Source: Rhabditoides inermis
Lineage: Eukaryota > Nematoda > Chromadorea > Rhabditida > Rhabditidae
Assembly (NCBI GenBank): GCA_963966185.1
Contig: CAWZYM010000154.1
Location: forward strand, 558,001-622,000
Length of the DNA: 64,000 nucleotides
Reading direction: 5' to 3'
The notes under the pieces: generated by a model
Databases searched by the model: none
Seen by the model: only the letters and a program-made list of their open reading frames with translations
Told to the model about the DNA's origin: nothing
Made by a program: the position numbers and the translations under genes
Shown: piece after piece, positions 9,279 to 22,566 of the stretch
How the letters are laid out: every line of letters starts with the position of its first letter
Numbering within the stretch: the first letter of the stretch is position 1

Positions 9279-10254
9279 ATAGATCTACGAAATGAGCTCG
9301 TAGATCTACGAAATGAGCTCGTAGATCTACGAAATGAGTTCGTAGTTCTACGAAATGAGTTCGTAGATCTACGAAATGAGTTTGCAAATCTACGAAATGA
9401 GCTCGTAGATCTACGAAATGAGCTCGTAGATCTACAAAATGCATTCCTAGTTCTACGAAATGAGCTCGTAGATCTACGAAATGAGTTCGTAGTTCTACGA
9501 TATGAGTTCGTAGATCTACGAAATGAGTTCGTAGATCTACGAAATGAGCTCGTAGATCTACGAATTGAGTTCGTAGTTTTACGAAATGAGTTCGTAGTTC
9601 TACTAAATGAGTTCGTAGTTCTACGAAATGAGTTTGCAAATCTACGAAATGAGCTCGTAGATTTACGAAATGAGTTCGTAGACCAACGAAATGAGTTTGC
9701 CAATCTACGAAATGAGTTCATAGATCTACGAAATGAGCTCGTAGATCTACGAAATGAGTTCGAAACTCGTTTCGTAGAATTGAGTTCGTAGATCTACGAA
9801 ACGAGTTCGTAGTTCTACGAAATGACTTCGTAGATCTACAAAACGAGTTCATAGATCAACGAAATGAGTTTGCAAATCTACGAAATGAGTTCATAGATCT
9901 ACGAAATGAGCTCGTAGATCTACGAAATGAGTTCGTAGTTCTACGACATGAGTTCGTAGATCTACGAAATGAGTTTGCAAATCTACGAAATGAGTTCGTA
10001 GATCTACGAAATGAGTTCGTAGTTCTACGAATTGAGTTCGTAGATCTACGAAACGAGTTCGTAGTTTTACGAAATGAGTTCGTAGATCTACGAAACAAGT
10101 TCATAGATCAACGAAATGAGTTTGCAAATCTACGAAATGAGTTCATAGATCTACGAAATGAGTTCGTAGATCTACGAAACCAGTTCGTAGTTCTACGAAA
10201 TGAGTTCGTAGATCTACGAAATAAGCTCGTAGATCTACGAAATGAGTTCGTAGA

Positions 10255-10296
10255 TCTACGAACTCATTTCGTAGAACTACGAACTGGTTTCGTAGA
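10255..10296 (-). repeat. Two-monomer inversion inside the array
   Basis: Exactly 42 bp with CTCAT-type polarity. Both edges fall at AGATCT dyad centres (10254/10255 and 10296/10297). Confidence 0.85.
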
Positions 10297-13200
10297 TCTA
10301 CGAAACGAGTTCGTAGTTCTACGAAATGAGTTCGTAGTTCTACGAAATGAGTTCGCAGATCTACGAAACGAGTTCATAGATCTACGAAATGAGTTCATAG
10401 ATCTACGAAATGAGTTCATAGATCCACGAAATGAGTTCATAGATCAACGAAATGAGTTCGTAGATCTACGAAATGAGCTCGTAGGTCTACGAAGTTCGTA
10501 GTTCTGTGAAATGAGTTCGTAGATCTACGAAATGAATTCGTAGATCTACGAAATGAGTTCGTAGATCTACGAAATGAGCTCGTAAATCTACGAAATGAGT
10601 TCGTAGACCAACGAAATGAGTTTGCCAATCTACGAAATGAGTTCATAGATCTACGAAATGAGCTCGTAGATCTACGCAATGAGTTCGTAGTTCTACGAAA
10701 TGAGCTCGTAGATCTACGAAATGAGTTCGTAATTCTACGAAATGAGTTCGTAGTTCTACGAAATGAGTTCGTAGATCTACGAAATGAGTTCGTAGTTCTA
10801 CGAATTGAGTTCGTAGATCTACGAAACGAGTTCGTAGTTCTACGAAATGACTTCGTAGATCTACAAAACGAGTTCATAGATCAACGAATTGAGTTTGCAA
10901 ATCTACGAAATGAGTTCATAGATCTACGAAATGAGCTCGTAGATCTACGAAATGAGCTCGTAGATCTACGAAATGCATTCGTAGTTCTACGAAATGAGCT
11001 CGTAGATCTACGAAATGAGTTCGTAGTTCTACGATATGAGTTCGTAGATCTACGAAATGAGTTTGCAAATCTACGAAATGAGTTCGTAGATCTACGAAAT
11101 GAGTTCGTAGTTCTACGAATTGAGTTCGTAGATCTACGAAACGAGTTCGTAGTTTTACGAAATGAGTTCGTAGATCTACGAAACAAGTTCATAGATCAAC
11201 GAAATGAGTTTGCAAATCTACGAAATGAGTTCATAGATCTACGAAATGAGCTCGTAGATCTACGAAATGAGCTCGTAGATTTACGAATTGAGTTCGTAGT
11301 TTTACGAAATGAGTTCGTAGTTCTACTAAATAAGTTCGTAGCTCTACGAAATGAGTTTGCAAATCTACGAAATGAGTTCGTAGATCTACGAAATGAGTTC
11401 GTAGTTCTACGAAATGAGTTTGCAAATCTACGAAATGAGTTCGTAGATCTACGAAATGAGTTCGTAGTTCTACGAATTGAGTTTGTAGATCTACGAAACG
11501 AGTTCGTAGTTTTACGAAATGAGTTCGTAGATCTACGAAACAAGTTCATAGATCAACGAAATGAGTTTGCAAATCTACGAAATGAGTTCATAGATCTACG
11601 AAATGAGCTCGTAGATCTACGAAATGAGCTCGTAGATCTACGAAATGCATTCGTAGTTCTACGAAATGAGCTCGTAGATCTACGAAATGAGTTCATAGAT
11701 CTACGAAATGAGTTCATAGATCTACGAAATGAGTTCATAGATCTACGAAATAAGTTCAAAGATCTACAAAATGAGTTCGTAGATCTACGAAATGAGTTCG
11801 TAGATCTACGAAATGAGCTCGTAGATCTACAAAATGAGTTCGTAGTTCTACGAAATGAGTTCGTAGTTCTACTAAATGAGTTCGTAGTTCTACGAAATTA
11901 GTTCGTAGATCTACGAAATGAGCTCGTAGATCTACGAAATGAGTTCGTTGATCAACGAAATGAGTTTGCAAATCTACGAAATGAGTTCATAGATCTACGA
12001 AATGAGCTCGTAGATCTACGAAGTGAGTTCGTAGTTCTACGAAATGAGCTCGTAGATCTACGAAATGAGTTCGTAATTCTACGAAATGAGTTCGTAGTTC
12101 TACGAAATGAGTTCGTAGATCTACGAAATGAGTTCGTAGTTCTACGAATTGAGTTCGTAGATCTGCGAAACGAGTTCGTAGTTCTACGAAATGACTTCGT
12201 AGATCTACGAAACGAGTTCATAGATCAACGAAATGAGTTTGCAAATCTACGAAATGAGTTCGTAGATCTACGAAATGAGTTCGTAGTTCTACGAATTGAG
12301 TTCGTAAATCTACGAAACGAGTTCGTAGTTCTACAAAATGAGTTCGTAGATCTACGAAACGAGTTCATAGATCTACGAAATGAGTTCGTAGTTCTACGAA
12401 TGAGTTTGCGAATCTACGAAATGAGTTCGTAGATCTACGAAATGAGTTCGTAGTTCTACGAATTGAGTTCGTAGATCTACGAAACAAGTTCGTAGTTCTA
12501 CGAAATGAGTTCGCAGATCTACGAAACGAGTTCATAGATCTACGAAATGAGCTCGTAGATCTACGAAATGAGTTCATAGATCTACGAAATGAGTTCATAG
12601 ATCTACGAAATGAGTTCATAGATCTACGAAATGAGTTCAAAGATCTACAAAATGAGTTCGTAGATCTACGAAATGAGTTCGTAGATCTACGAAATGAGCT
12701 CGTAGATCTACAAAATGAGTTCGTAGTTCTACGAAATGAGTTCGTAGTTCTACTAAATGAGTTCGTAGTTCTACGAAATGAGTTCGTAGATCTACGAAAT
12801 GAGCTCGTAGATCTACGAAATGAGTTCGTTGATCAACGAAATGAGTTTGCAAATCTACGAAATGAGTTCATAGATCTACGAAATGAGCTCGTAGATCTAC
12901 GAAGTGAGTTCGTAGTTCTACGAAATGAGTTCATAGATCTACGAAATGAGCTCGTAGATCTACGAAATGAGTTCATAGATCTACGAAATGAGTTCGTAGA
13001 TCTACGAAATGAGCTCGTAGATCTACAAAATGAGTTCGTAGTTCTACGAAATGAGTTCGTAGTTCTACTAAATGAGTTCGTAGTTCTACGAAATGAGTTC
13101 GTAGATCTACGAAATGAGCTCGTAGATCTACGAAATGAGTTCGTAGTTCTACGAATTGAGTTCGTAGATCTACGAAACAAGTTCGTAGTTCTACGAAATG

Positions 13201-15170
13201 AGTTCGCAGATCTACGAAACGAGTTCATAGATCTACGAAATGAGCTCGTAGATCTACGAAATGAGCTCGTAGATCTACGAAATGCATTCGTAGTTCTACG
13301 AAATGAGCTCGTAGATCTACGAAATGAGTTCATAGATCTACGAAATGAGTTCATAGATCTACGAAATGAGTTCATAGATCTACGAAATGAGTTCAAAGAT
13401 CTACAAAATGAGTTCGTAGATCTACGAAATGAGTTCGTAGATCTACGAAATGAGCTCGTAGATCTACAAAATGAGTTCGTAGTTCTACGAAATGAGTTCG
13501 TAGTTCTACTAAATGAGTTCGTAGTTCTACGAAATGAGTTCGTAGATCTACGAAATGAGCTCGTAGATCTACGAAATGAGTTCGTTGATCAACGAAATGA
13601 GTTTGCAAATCTACGAAATGAGTTCATAGATCTACGAAATGAGCTCGTAGATCTACGAAGTGAGTTCGTAGTTCTACGAAATGAGCTCGTAGATCTACGA
13701 AATGAGTTCATAGATCTACGAAATGAGTTCATAGATCTACGAAATAAGTTCAAAGATCTACAAAATGAGTTCGTAGATCTACGAAATGAGTTCGTAGATC
13801 TACGAAATGAGCTCGTAGATCTACAAAATGAGTTCGTAGTTCTACGAAATGAGTTCGTAGTTCTACTAAATGAGTTCGTAGTTCTACGAAATTAGTTCGT
13901 AGATCTACGAAATGAGCTCGTAGATCTACGAAATGAGTTCGTTGATCAACGAAATGAGTTTGCAAATCTACGAAATGAGTTCATAGATCTACGAAATGAG
14001 CTCGTAGATCTACGAAGTGAGTTCGTAGTTCTACGAAATGAGCTCGTAGATCTACGAAATGAGTTCGTAATTCTACGAAATGAGTTCGTAGTTCTACGAA
14101 ATGAGTTCGTAGATCTACGAAATGAGTTCGTAGTTCTACGAATTGAGTTCGTAGATCTGCGAAACGAGTTCGTAGTTCTACGAAATGACTTCGTAGATCT
14201 ACGAAACGAGTTCATAGATCAACGAAATGAGTTTGCAAATCTACGAAATGAGTTCGTAGATCTACGAAATGAGTTCGTAGTTCTACGAATTGAGTTCGTA
14301 AATCTACGAAACGAGTTCGTAGTTCTACAAAATGAGTTCGTAGATCTACGAAACGAGTTCATAGATCTACGAAATGAGTTCGTAGTTCTACGAATGAGTT
14401 TGCGAATCTACGAAATGAGTTCGTAGATCTACGAAATGAGTTCGTAGTTCTACGAATTGAGTTCGTAGATCTACGAAACAAGTTCGTAGTTCTACGAAAT
14501 GAGTTCGCAGATCTACGAAACGAGTTCATAGATCTACGAAATGAGCTCGTAGATCTACGAAATGAGTTCATAGATCTACGAAATGAGTTCATAGATCTAC
14601 GAAATGAGTTCATAGATCTACGAAATGAGTTCAAAGATCTACAAAATGAGTTCGTAGATCTACGAAATGAGTTCGTAGATCTACGAAATGAGCTCGTAGA
14701 TCTACAAAATGAGTTCGTAGTTCTACGAAATGAGTTCGTAGTTCTACTAAATAAGTTCGTAGTTCTACGAAATGAGTTCGTAGATCTACGAAATGAGCTC
14801 GTAGATCTACGAAATGAGTTCGTTGATCAACGAAATGAGTTTGCAAATCTACGAAATGAGTTCATAGATCTACGAAATGAGCTCGTAGATCTACGAAGTG
14901 AGTTCGTAGTTCTACGAAATGAGTTCATAGATCTACGAAATGAGCTCGTAGATCTACGAAATGAGTTCATAGATCTACGAAATGAGTTCGTAGATCTACG
15001 AAATGAGCTCGTAGATCTACAAAATGAGTTCGTAGTTCTACGAAATGAGTTCGTAGTTCTACTAAATGAGTTCGTAGTTCTACGAAATGAGTTCGTAGAT
15101 CTACGAAATGAGCTCGTAGATCTACGAAATGAGTTCGTAGTTCTACGAATTGAGTTCGTAGATCTACGAA

Positions 15171-16010
15171 ACAAGTTCGTAGTTCTACGAAATGAGTTCG
15201 CAGATCTACGAAACGAGTTCATAGATCTACGAAATGAGCTCGTAGATCTACGAAATGAGCTCGTAGATCTACGAAATGCATTCGTAGTTCTACGAAATGA
15301 GCTCGTAGATCTACGAAATGAGTTCATAGATCTACGAAATGAGTTCATAGATCTACGAAATGAGTTCATAGATCTACGAAATGAGTTCAAAGATCTACAA
15401 AATGAGTTCGTAGATCTACGAAATGAGTTCGTAGATCTACGAAATGAGCTCGTAGATCTACAAAATGAGTTCGTAGTTCTACGAAATGAGTTCGTAGTTC
15501 TACGAAATGAGTTCGTAGTTCTACGAAATGAGTTCGTAGATCTACGAAATGAGCTCGTAGATCTACGAAATGAGTTCGTTGATCAACGAAATGAGTTTGC
15601 AAATCTACGAAATGAGTTCATAGATCTACGAAATGAGCTCGTAGATCTACGAAGTGAGTTCGTAGTTCTACGAAATGAGCTCGTAGATCTACGAAATGAG
15701 TTCGTAATTCTACGAAAAGAGTTCGTAGTTCTACGAAATGAGTTCGTAGATCTACGAAATGAGTTCGTAGTTCTACGAATTGAGTTCGTAGATCTACGAA
15801 ACGAGTTCGTAGTTCTACGAAATGACTTCGTAGATCTACGAAACGAGTTCATAGATCAACGAAATGAGTTTGCAAATCTACGAAATGAGTTCGTAGATCT
15901 ACGAAATGAGTTCGTAGTTCTACGAATTGAGTTCGTAAATCTACGAAACGAGTTCGTAGTTCTACAAAATGAGTTCGTAGATCTACGAAACGAGTTCATA
16001 GATCTACGAA
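15171..16010 (+). repeat. 840-bp tandem duplication, unit 1
   Basis: The unit repeats at 16011-16850. The offset of 840 bp is exactly 40 monomers. The duplication is absent from the corresponding part of copy 2 (near 29.45-30.3 kb), so it post-dates the large duplication or was lost there. Confidence 0.85.
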
Positions 16011-16850
16011 ACAAGTTCGTAGTTCTACGAAATGAGTTCGCAGATCTACGAAACGAGTTCATAGATCTACGAAATGAGCTCGTAGATCTACGAAATGAGC
16101 TCGTAGATCTACGAAATGCATTCGTAGTTCTACGAAATGAGCTCGTAGATCTACGAAATGAGTTCATAGATCTACGAAATGAGTTCATAGATCTACGAAA
16201 TGAGTTCATAGATCTACGAAATGAGTTCAAAGATCTACAAAATGAGTTCGTAGATCTACGAAATGAGTTCGTAGATCTACGAAATGAGCTCGTAGATCTA
16301 CAAAATGAGTTCGTAGTTCTACGAAATGAGTTCGTAGTTCTACGAAATGAGTTCGTAGTTCTACGAAATGAGTTCGTAGATCTACGAAATGAGCTCGTAG
16401 ATCTACGAAATGAGTTCGTTGATCAACGAAATGAGTTTGCAAATCTACGAAATGAGTTCATAGATCTACGAAATGAGCTCGTAGATCTACGAAGTGAGTT
16501 CGTAGTTCTACGAAATGAGCTCGTAGATCTACGAAATGAGTTCGTAATTCTACGAAAAGAGTTCGTAGTTCTACGAAATGAGTTCGTAGATCTACGAAAT
16601 GAGTTCGTAGTTCTACGAATTGAGTTCGTAGATCTACGAAACGAGTTCGTAGTTCTACGAAATGACTTCGTAGATCTACGAAACGAGTTCATAGATCAAC
16701 GAAATGAGTTTGCAAATCTACGAAATGAGTTCGTAGATCTACGAAATGAGTTCGTAGTTCTACGAATTGAGTTCGTAAATCTACGAAACGAGTTCGTAGT
16801 TCTACAAAATGAGTTCGTAGATCTACGAAACGAGTTCATAGATCTACGAA
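16011..16850 (+). repeat. 840-bp tandem duplication, unit 2
   Basis: Second unit, matching unit 1 including the GAAAAGAG variant (15715 and 16555). It continues directly into the pre-island segment. Confidence 0.85.
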
Positions 16851-17066
16851 ATGAGTTCGTAGTTCTACGAATGAGTTTGCGAATCTACGAAATGAGTTCG
16901 TAGATCTACGAAATGAGTTCGTAGTTCTACGAATTGAGTTCGTAGATCTACGAAACGAGTTCGTAGTTCTACGAAATGAGTTCGCAGATCTACGAAACGA
17001 GTTCATATATCTACGAAATGAGTTCATAGATCTACGAAATGAGTTCATAGATCTATTCATAGATCT

Positions 17067-17923
17067 GAGAGTCTATCCTGTGTTGTCCTGAGTTTGTCCT
17101 GAGAGTTTATCCTGAGAGTTTATCCTGAGAGTTTATCCTGAGAGTTTTTTTCTGAAAGTTTATCATGATACTCTATCCTGAGAGTCTATCCTGTGTTGTC
17201 CTGTGTTTGTCCTGAGAGTTTATTCTGAGAGTTATTCCTGAGTTGTCCTGAGACTTTATCCTGAGAGTTTCTCCTGAGAGTTTATCCTGAGACTTTATCC
17301 TGAGACTTTATCTCAAGAGTTTTGCCTGAGAGCTTATCCTGAGAGTTTATCCTGAGAGTCTATCCTGAGAGTTATTCCTGCGTTGTCCTGAGACTTTATC
17401 CTGAGAGTTTATCCGGAGACTTTATCCTGAGAGTCTATCCTGAGAGTTTATCCTGAGAGTCTATCATGTGTTTTCCTGAGTTTGTCCTGAGAGTCTATCC
17501 TGTGTTGTCCTGTGTTTGTCCTGAGAGTTTATCCTGAGAGTTATTCCTGGGTTGTCCTGAGACTTTATCCTGTGAGTTTATCCTGAGAGTTTATCCTGAG
17601 AGTTTATCCTGAGAGTTTATCCTGAGAGTTTGTCGTGAGACTTTATCTTAAGAGTTTTGCCTGAGAGTTTATCCGGAGACTTTATCTTGAGAGTCTATCC
17701 TGAGAGTTTATCCTGAGAGTCTAGCCTGTGTTGTCCTGAGTTTGTCCTGAGAGTTTATCCTGAGAGTTTATCCTGAGAGTTTTTTTCTGAAAGTTTATCC
17801 TGATACTCTATCCTGAAAGTCTATCTTGTGTTGTCCTGTGTTTGTCCTGAGAGTTTATCCTGAGAGTTATTCCTGGGTTGTCCTGAGACTTCATCCTGAG
17901 AGTTTATCCTGAGAGTTTATCCT
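17067..17923 (+). repeat. 13-bp minisatellite block, consensus GAGAGTTTATCCT
   Basis: Units vary as GACTTTATCCT (11 bp), GAGAGTCTATCCT and TGTGTTGTCCT-like GT-rich versions. A longer pattern, in which a GTGTTGTCCTG stretch follows several plain units, recurs within the block, so it has its own higher-order structure. A short T-run variant (TTTTTTTCTGAAAG) occurs twice. Confidence 0.94.
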
Positions 17924-18437
17924 AATCTACACATTTTACACAATAGTTTTAGAATCTACACATTCTACACATTTGTTTTAGAATCTACACAATCTACACA
18001 ATTGTTTTAGAATCTACACAATCTACACAATTGTTTTAAAATCTACACATTTTACACAATTGTTTAAGAATCTACACATTCTACACATTTGTTTAAGAAT
18101 CTTTACAATCTACACAATTGTTTAGGAATCTACACATTCTACACAATTGTTTTAGAATCTACACATTCTACACAATTGTTTAAGATGCTACACATTCTAC
18201 ACAATTGTTTAAGAATCTACACACTCTACACAACTGTTTAAGAATTTACACAATCTACACAATTGTTTTAGATTCTACACAATCTGCACAACTGTTTTAG
18301 AATCTACACATTCTACACAATTGTTTAGAATCTACACATTCTACACAACTGTTTAGGAATCTACACATTCTACACAATTGTTTTAGAATCTACACATTTT
18401 ACACAATTGTTTAAGAATATACACATTCTACACAAAT
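17924..18437 (+). repeat. 29-bp minisatellite block
   Basis: Each unit begins AATCTACACATTC and ends ACAATTGTTTTAG or ACAATTGTTTAAG, with an 8-bp palindrome ACAATTGT near its end. There are about 18 units. One unit carries ATCTTTACAA in place of ATCTACACA (about 18097) and one GATGCTACACA (about 18184). These private variants recur in the same order in later islands. Confidence 0.94.
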
Positions 18438-19419
18438 GAGAGTTTATCCTGAGAGTTAAACCAGTTCGTAGTTCTACGAAATGAGTTCGTAGATCTACGA
18501 AACGAGTTCATAGATCTACGAAATGAGTTCGTAGATCTACGAAATGAGTTCGTAGTTCAACGAATTGAGTTCGTAGATCTACGAAACGAGTTCGTAGTTC
18601 TACGAAATGAGTTCGTAGATCTACGAAACGAGTTCATAGATCTACGAAATGAGTTCGTAGTTCTACGAAATGAGTTCGTAGTTCTACTAAATGAGTTCGT
18701 AGTTCTACGAAATGAGTTTGCAAATCTACGAAATGAGTTCGTAAATCTACGAAATGAGTTCGTAGTTCTACGAATTGAGTTCGTAGATCTACGAAACCAG
18801 TTCGTAGTTCTACGAAATGAGTTCGTAGATCTACGAAACGAGTTCATAGATCTACGAAATGAGCTCGTAGATCTACGAATTGAGTTCGTAAATCAACGAA
18901 ATGAGTTTGCAAATCTACGAAATGAGCTCGTAGATCTACAAAATGAGTTCGTAGTTCTACGAAATGAGTTCGTAGTTCTACTAAATGAGTTCGTAGTTCT
19001 ACGAAATGAGTTTGCAAATCTACGAAATGAGTTCGTAGATCTACGAAATGAGTTCGTAGTTCTACGAATTGAGTTCGTAGATCTACGAAACCAGTTCGTA
19101 GTTCTACGAAATGAGTTCGTAGATCTACGAAACGAGTTCATAGATCTACGAAATGAGTTCGTAGATCTACGAAACGAGTTCGTAGTTCTACGAAATGAGT
19201 TCGTAGATCTACGAAACGAGTTCATAGATCTACGAAATGAGTTCGTAGTTCTACGAATTGAGTTCGTAGATCTACGAAACGAGTTCGTAGTTCTACGAAA
19301 TGAGTTCGTAGATCTACGAAATGAGTTCATAGATCCACGAAATGAGTTCGTAGTTCTACGAAATGAGTTCGTAGATCAACGAAATGAGTTTGCAAATCTA
19401 CGAAATGAGCTCGTAGATC

Positions 19420-19823
19420 GTGGATCTATGAACTCATTTCGTAGATCTATGAACTCATTTCGTAGATCTATGAACTCGTTTCGTAGATCTACGAACTCAT
19501 TTCGTAGAACTACGAACTCGTTTCGTAGATCTACGAACTCAATTCGTTGAACTACGAACTCATTTCGTTGATCTACGAACTCATTTCGTAGATCTACGAG
19601 CTTATTTCGTAGATCTATGAACTAGTTTCGTAGGTCTACGAACTCATTTCGTAGAACTACGAACTGGTTTCGTAGATCTACGAACTCATTTCGTAGATCT
19701 ATGAACTCATTTCGTAGATTTGCAAACTCATTTCGTTGATCTATGAACTTGTTTCGTAGATCTACGAACTCATTTCGTAAAACTACGAACTCGTTTCGTA
19801 GATCTACGAACTCAATTCGTAGA
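19420..19823 (-). repeat. Inverted satellite block, copy 1
   Basis: 404 bp in CTCAT polarity. The left edge is a non-palindromic join (CTCGTAGATC|GTGGATC). The right edge is an AGATCT dyad centre. A GAACTAGTTTCG unit (19619) marks the block and recurs in the copies at 32803 and near 37970. Confidence 0.9.
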
Positions 19824-19916
19824 TCTACGAAACCAGTTCGTAGTTCTACGAAATGAGTTCGTAGATCTACGAAACGAGTTCGTAGATCTACGAAATGAGT
19901 ACGTAGATCTACGAAA

Positions 19917-20900
19917 TGAGTTCATAGATCCACGAAATGAGTTCATAGATCTACGAAATGAGTTCGTAGATCTACGAAATGAGCTCGTAGATCTACGAAA
20001 TGAGTTCGTAGTTCTACGAAATGAGTTCGTAGTTCTACGAAATGAGTTCGTAGATCTACAAAATGAGTTCGTAGATCTACGAAATGAGCTCGTAGATCTA
20101 CGAAATGAGTTCGTAGATCAACGAAATGAGTTTGCAAATCTACGAAATGAGTTCATAGATCTACGAAATGAGCTCGTAGATCTACGAAATGAGTTCGTAG
20201 TTCTACGAAATGAGTTCGTAGTTCTACTAAATGAGTTTGCCATTCTACGAAATGAGTTCGTAGATCTACGAAATGAGTTCGTAGTTCTACGAAATGAGTT
20301 CGTAGTTCTACGAATTGAGTTCGTAGATCTACGAAACGAGTTCGTAGTTCTACGAAATGAGCTCGTAGATTTACTAAATGAGCTCGTAGATCTACGAAAT
20401 GAGTTCGTAGTTCTACGAAATGAGCTCGTAGATCTACGAAATGAGTTCGTAGTTCTACGATATGAGTTCGTAGATCTACGAAATGAGTTCGTAGATCTAC
20501 GAAATGAGCTCGTAGATCTACGAATTGAGTTCGTAGTTCTACGAAATGAGTTCGTATTTCTACTAAATGAGTTCGTAGTTCTACGAAATGAAATTGCAAA
20601 TCCACGAAATGAGTTCGTAGATCTACGAAATGAGTTCGTAGTTCTACGAAATGAGTTTGCAAATCTACGAAATGAGTTCGTAGATCTACGAAATGAGTTC
20701 GTAGTTCTACGAAATGAGCTCGTAGATCTACGAAATGAGTTCGTAGTTCTACGATATGAGTTCGTAGATGTACGAAATGAGTTCGTAGATCTACGAAATG
20801 AGCTCGTAGATCTACGAATTGAGTTCGTAGTTCTACGAAATGAGTTCGTAGTTCTACTAAATGAATTCGTAGTTCTACGAAATGAGTTTGCAAATCTACG
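19917..20900 (+). repeat. Inverted copy of the 7472-8455 region
   Basis: Positions p and 28372-p pair. The series of variants, including the TTTGCCATTC unit near 20237 and the GAAATTGCAAATCC unit near 20588, mirrors 7472-8455 in reverse. Confidence 0.75.
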
Positions 20901-22360
20901 AAATCGGTAGAAAAGAGTTACGAAATGAGTTCGTAGTTCTACTAAATGAGTTCGTAGTTCTACGAAATGAGTTTGCAAATCTACGAAATGAGTTCGTAGA
21001 TCTACGAAATGAGTTCGTAGTTCTACGAATTGAGTTCGTAGATCTACGAAACCAGTTCGTAGTTCTACGAAATGAGTTCGTAGATCTACGAAACGAGTTC
21101 ATAGATCTACGAAATGAGTTCGTAGATCTACGAAATGAGTTCGTAGATCTACGAAATGAGTTCGTAGTTCAACGAATTGAGTTCGTAGATCTACGAAACG
21201 AGTTCGTAGTTCTACGAAATGAGTTCGTAGATCTACAAAATGAGTTCGTAGTTCTACGAAAAGAGTTCGTAGTTCTACTAAATGAGTTCGTAGTTCTACG
21301 AAATGAGTTCGTAGTTCTACGAATTGAGTTCGTAGATCTACGAAACCAGTTCGTAGTTCTACGAAATGAGTTCGTAGATCTACGAAACGAGTTCATAGAT
21401 CTACGAAATGAGCTCGTAGATCTACGAAATGAGTTCGTAGATCAACGAAATGAGTTCGTAGTTCAACGAATTGAGTTCGTAGATCTACGAAACGAGTTCG
21501 TAGTTCTACGAAATGAGTTCGTAGATCTACGAAACGAGTTCATAGATCTACGAAATGAGTTCATAGATCTACGAAATGAGTTCATAGATCCACGAAATGA
21601 GTTCATAGATCAACGAATTGAGTTCGTAGATCTACGAAATGAGCTCGTAGATCTACGAAGTTCGTAGTTCTGTGAAATGAGTTCGTAGATCTACGAAATG
21701 AATTCGTAGATCTACGAAATGAGTTCGTAGATCTACGAAACCAGTTCGTAGTTCTACGAAATGAGTTCGTAGATCTACGAAACGAGTTCATAGATCTACG
21801 AAATGAGCTCGTAGATCTACGAAATGAGTTCGTAGATCAACGAAATGAGTTCGTAGTTCAACGAATTGAGTTCGTAGATCTACGAAACGAGTTCGTAGTT
21901 CTACGAAATGAGTTCGTAGATCTACGAAACGAGTTCATAGATCTACGAAATGAGTTCATAGATCTACGAAATGAGTTCATAGATCAACGAAATGAGTTCG
22001 TAGATCTACGAAATGAGCTCGTAGATCTACGAAATGAGCTCGTAGATCTACGAAGTTCGTAGTTCTGTGAAATGAGTTCGTAGATCTACGAATTCATTTC
22101 TATTTTCTAATTCAGATCTACGAAATGAGTTCGTAGATCTACGAAATGAGCTCGTAGATTTACGAAATGAGTTCGTAGACCAACAAAATGAGTTTGCCAA
22201 TCTACGAAATGAGTTCATAGATCTACGAAATGAGCTCGTAGATCTACGAAATGAGTTCGAAACTCGTTTCGTAGAATTGAGTTCGTAGATCTACGAAACG
22301 AGTTCGTAGTTCTACGAAATGACTTCGTAGATCTACAAAACGAGTTCATAGATCAACGAA
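20878..22360 (+). repeat. 1.5-kb satellite duplication, unit 1
   Basis: The unit is marked at its left by an irregular ATCGGTAGAAAAGAG stretch (20904-20918) and towards its right by a non-satellite ATTTCTATTTTCTAATTC insert (22095-22112). It contains CTGTG marker monomers at 21658 and 22051. Confidence 0.85.
22095..22112. other. Short non-satellite insert in the array
   Basis: 18 bp of AT-rich sequence unlike any monomer, flanked by GAATTC-type and AGATCT-type satellite. An identical insert lies at about 23868-23885 in the duplicated unit. Confidence 0.8.
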
Positions 22361-22566
22361 ATGAGTTTGCAAATCTACGAAATGAGTTCATAGATCTACG
22401 AAATGAGCTCGTAGATCTACGAAATGAGTTCGTAGTTCTACGATATGAGTTCGTAGATCTACGAAATGAGTTTGCAAATCTACGAAATGAGTTCGTAGAT
22501 CTACGAAATGAGTTCGTAGTTCTACGAATTGAGTTCGTAGATCTACGAAACGAGTTCGTAGTTTTA

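Larger units (their letters stand above)
9263..17066 (+). repeat. 21-bp palindromic satellite leading into island 1
   Basis: Direct-orientation array of about 370 monomers. It contains a small reversed snippet (about 9773-9787) and a two-monomer inversion (10255-10296). It carries the diagnostic CTGTG/4-bp-deleted monomer at about 10488-10508 and several symmetric TTGATCAA-centred monomers (11944, 12825 and others). From about 10288 it is the first copy of a large duplication repeated at 24130. An exact 40-monomer (840-bp) tandem duplication lies at its right end. Confidence 0.96.
17067..18457 (+). repeat. Composite minisatellite island 1 (13-bp + 29-bp repeats)
   Basis: The 13-bp block occupies 17067-17923 (857 bp) and the 29-bp block 17924-18437 (514 bp). 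A short return of the 13-bp repeat lies at 18438-18457. The left junction is a doubled TCATAGATCT; the right junction is GAGAGTT|AAACCAGTTCG. Neither repeat resembles a coding sequence. Confidence 0.95.
10288..19410 (+). repeat. Large duplication, copy 1
   Basis: The same order of rare monomer variants recurs at 24130-32629. The offset is 13842 bp at the left end, stepping through 13800, 14282 and finally 13442 as internal insertions and deletions accumulate. The copy includes the first composite island. It differs from copy 2 mainly by an extra 840-bp tandem duplication. Confidence 0.88.

Noticed and set aside
3906..17066. CRISPR-like direct repeats
   Set aside because: The repeats abut without unique spacers, and the context is animal retroelements.
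17067..17923. Telomere-like or subtelomeric repeat
   Set aside because: The GAGAGTTTATCCT unit does not match known telomere repeats (TTAGGG, TTAGG, TTAGGC) and lies in the interior of the array.
17067..18457. Composite island as a transposable element
   Set aside because: No ORF, terminal repeats or target-site duplication seen. It is built entirely of two minisatellites and copied with its flanks.
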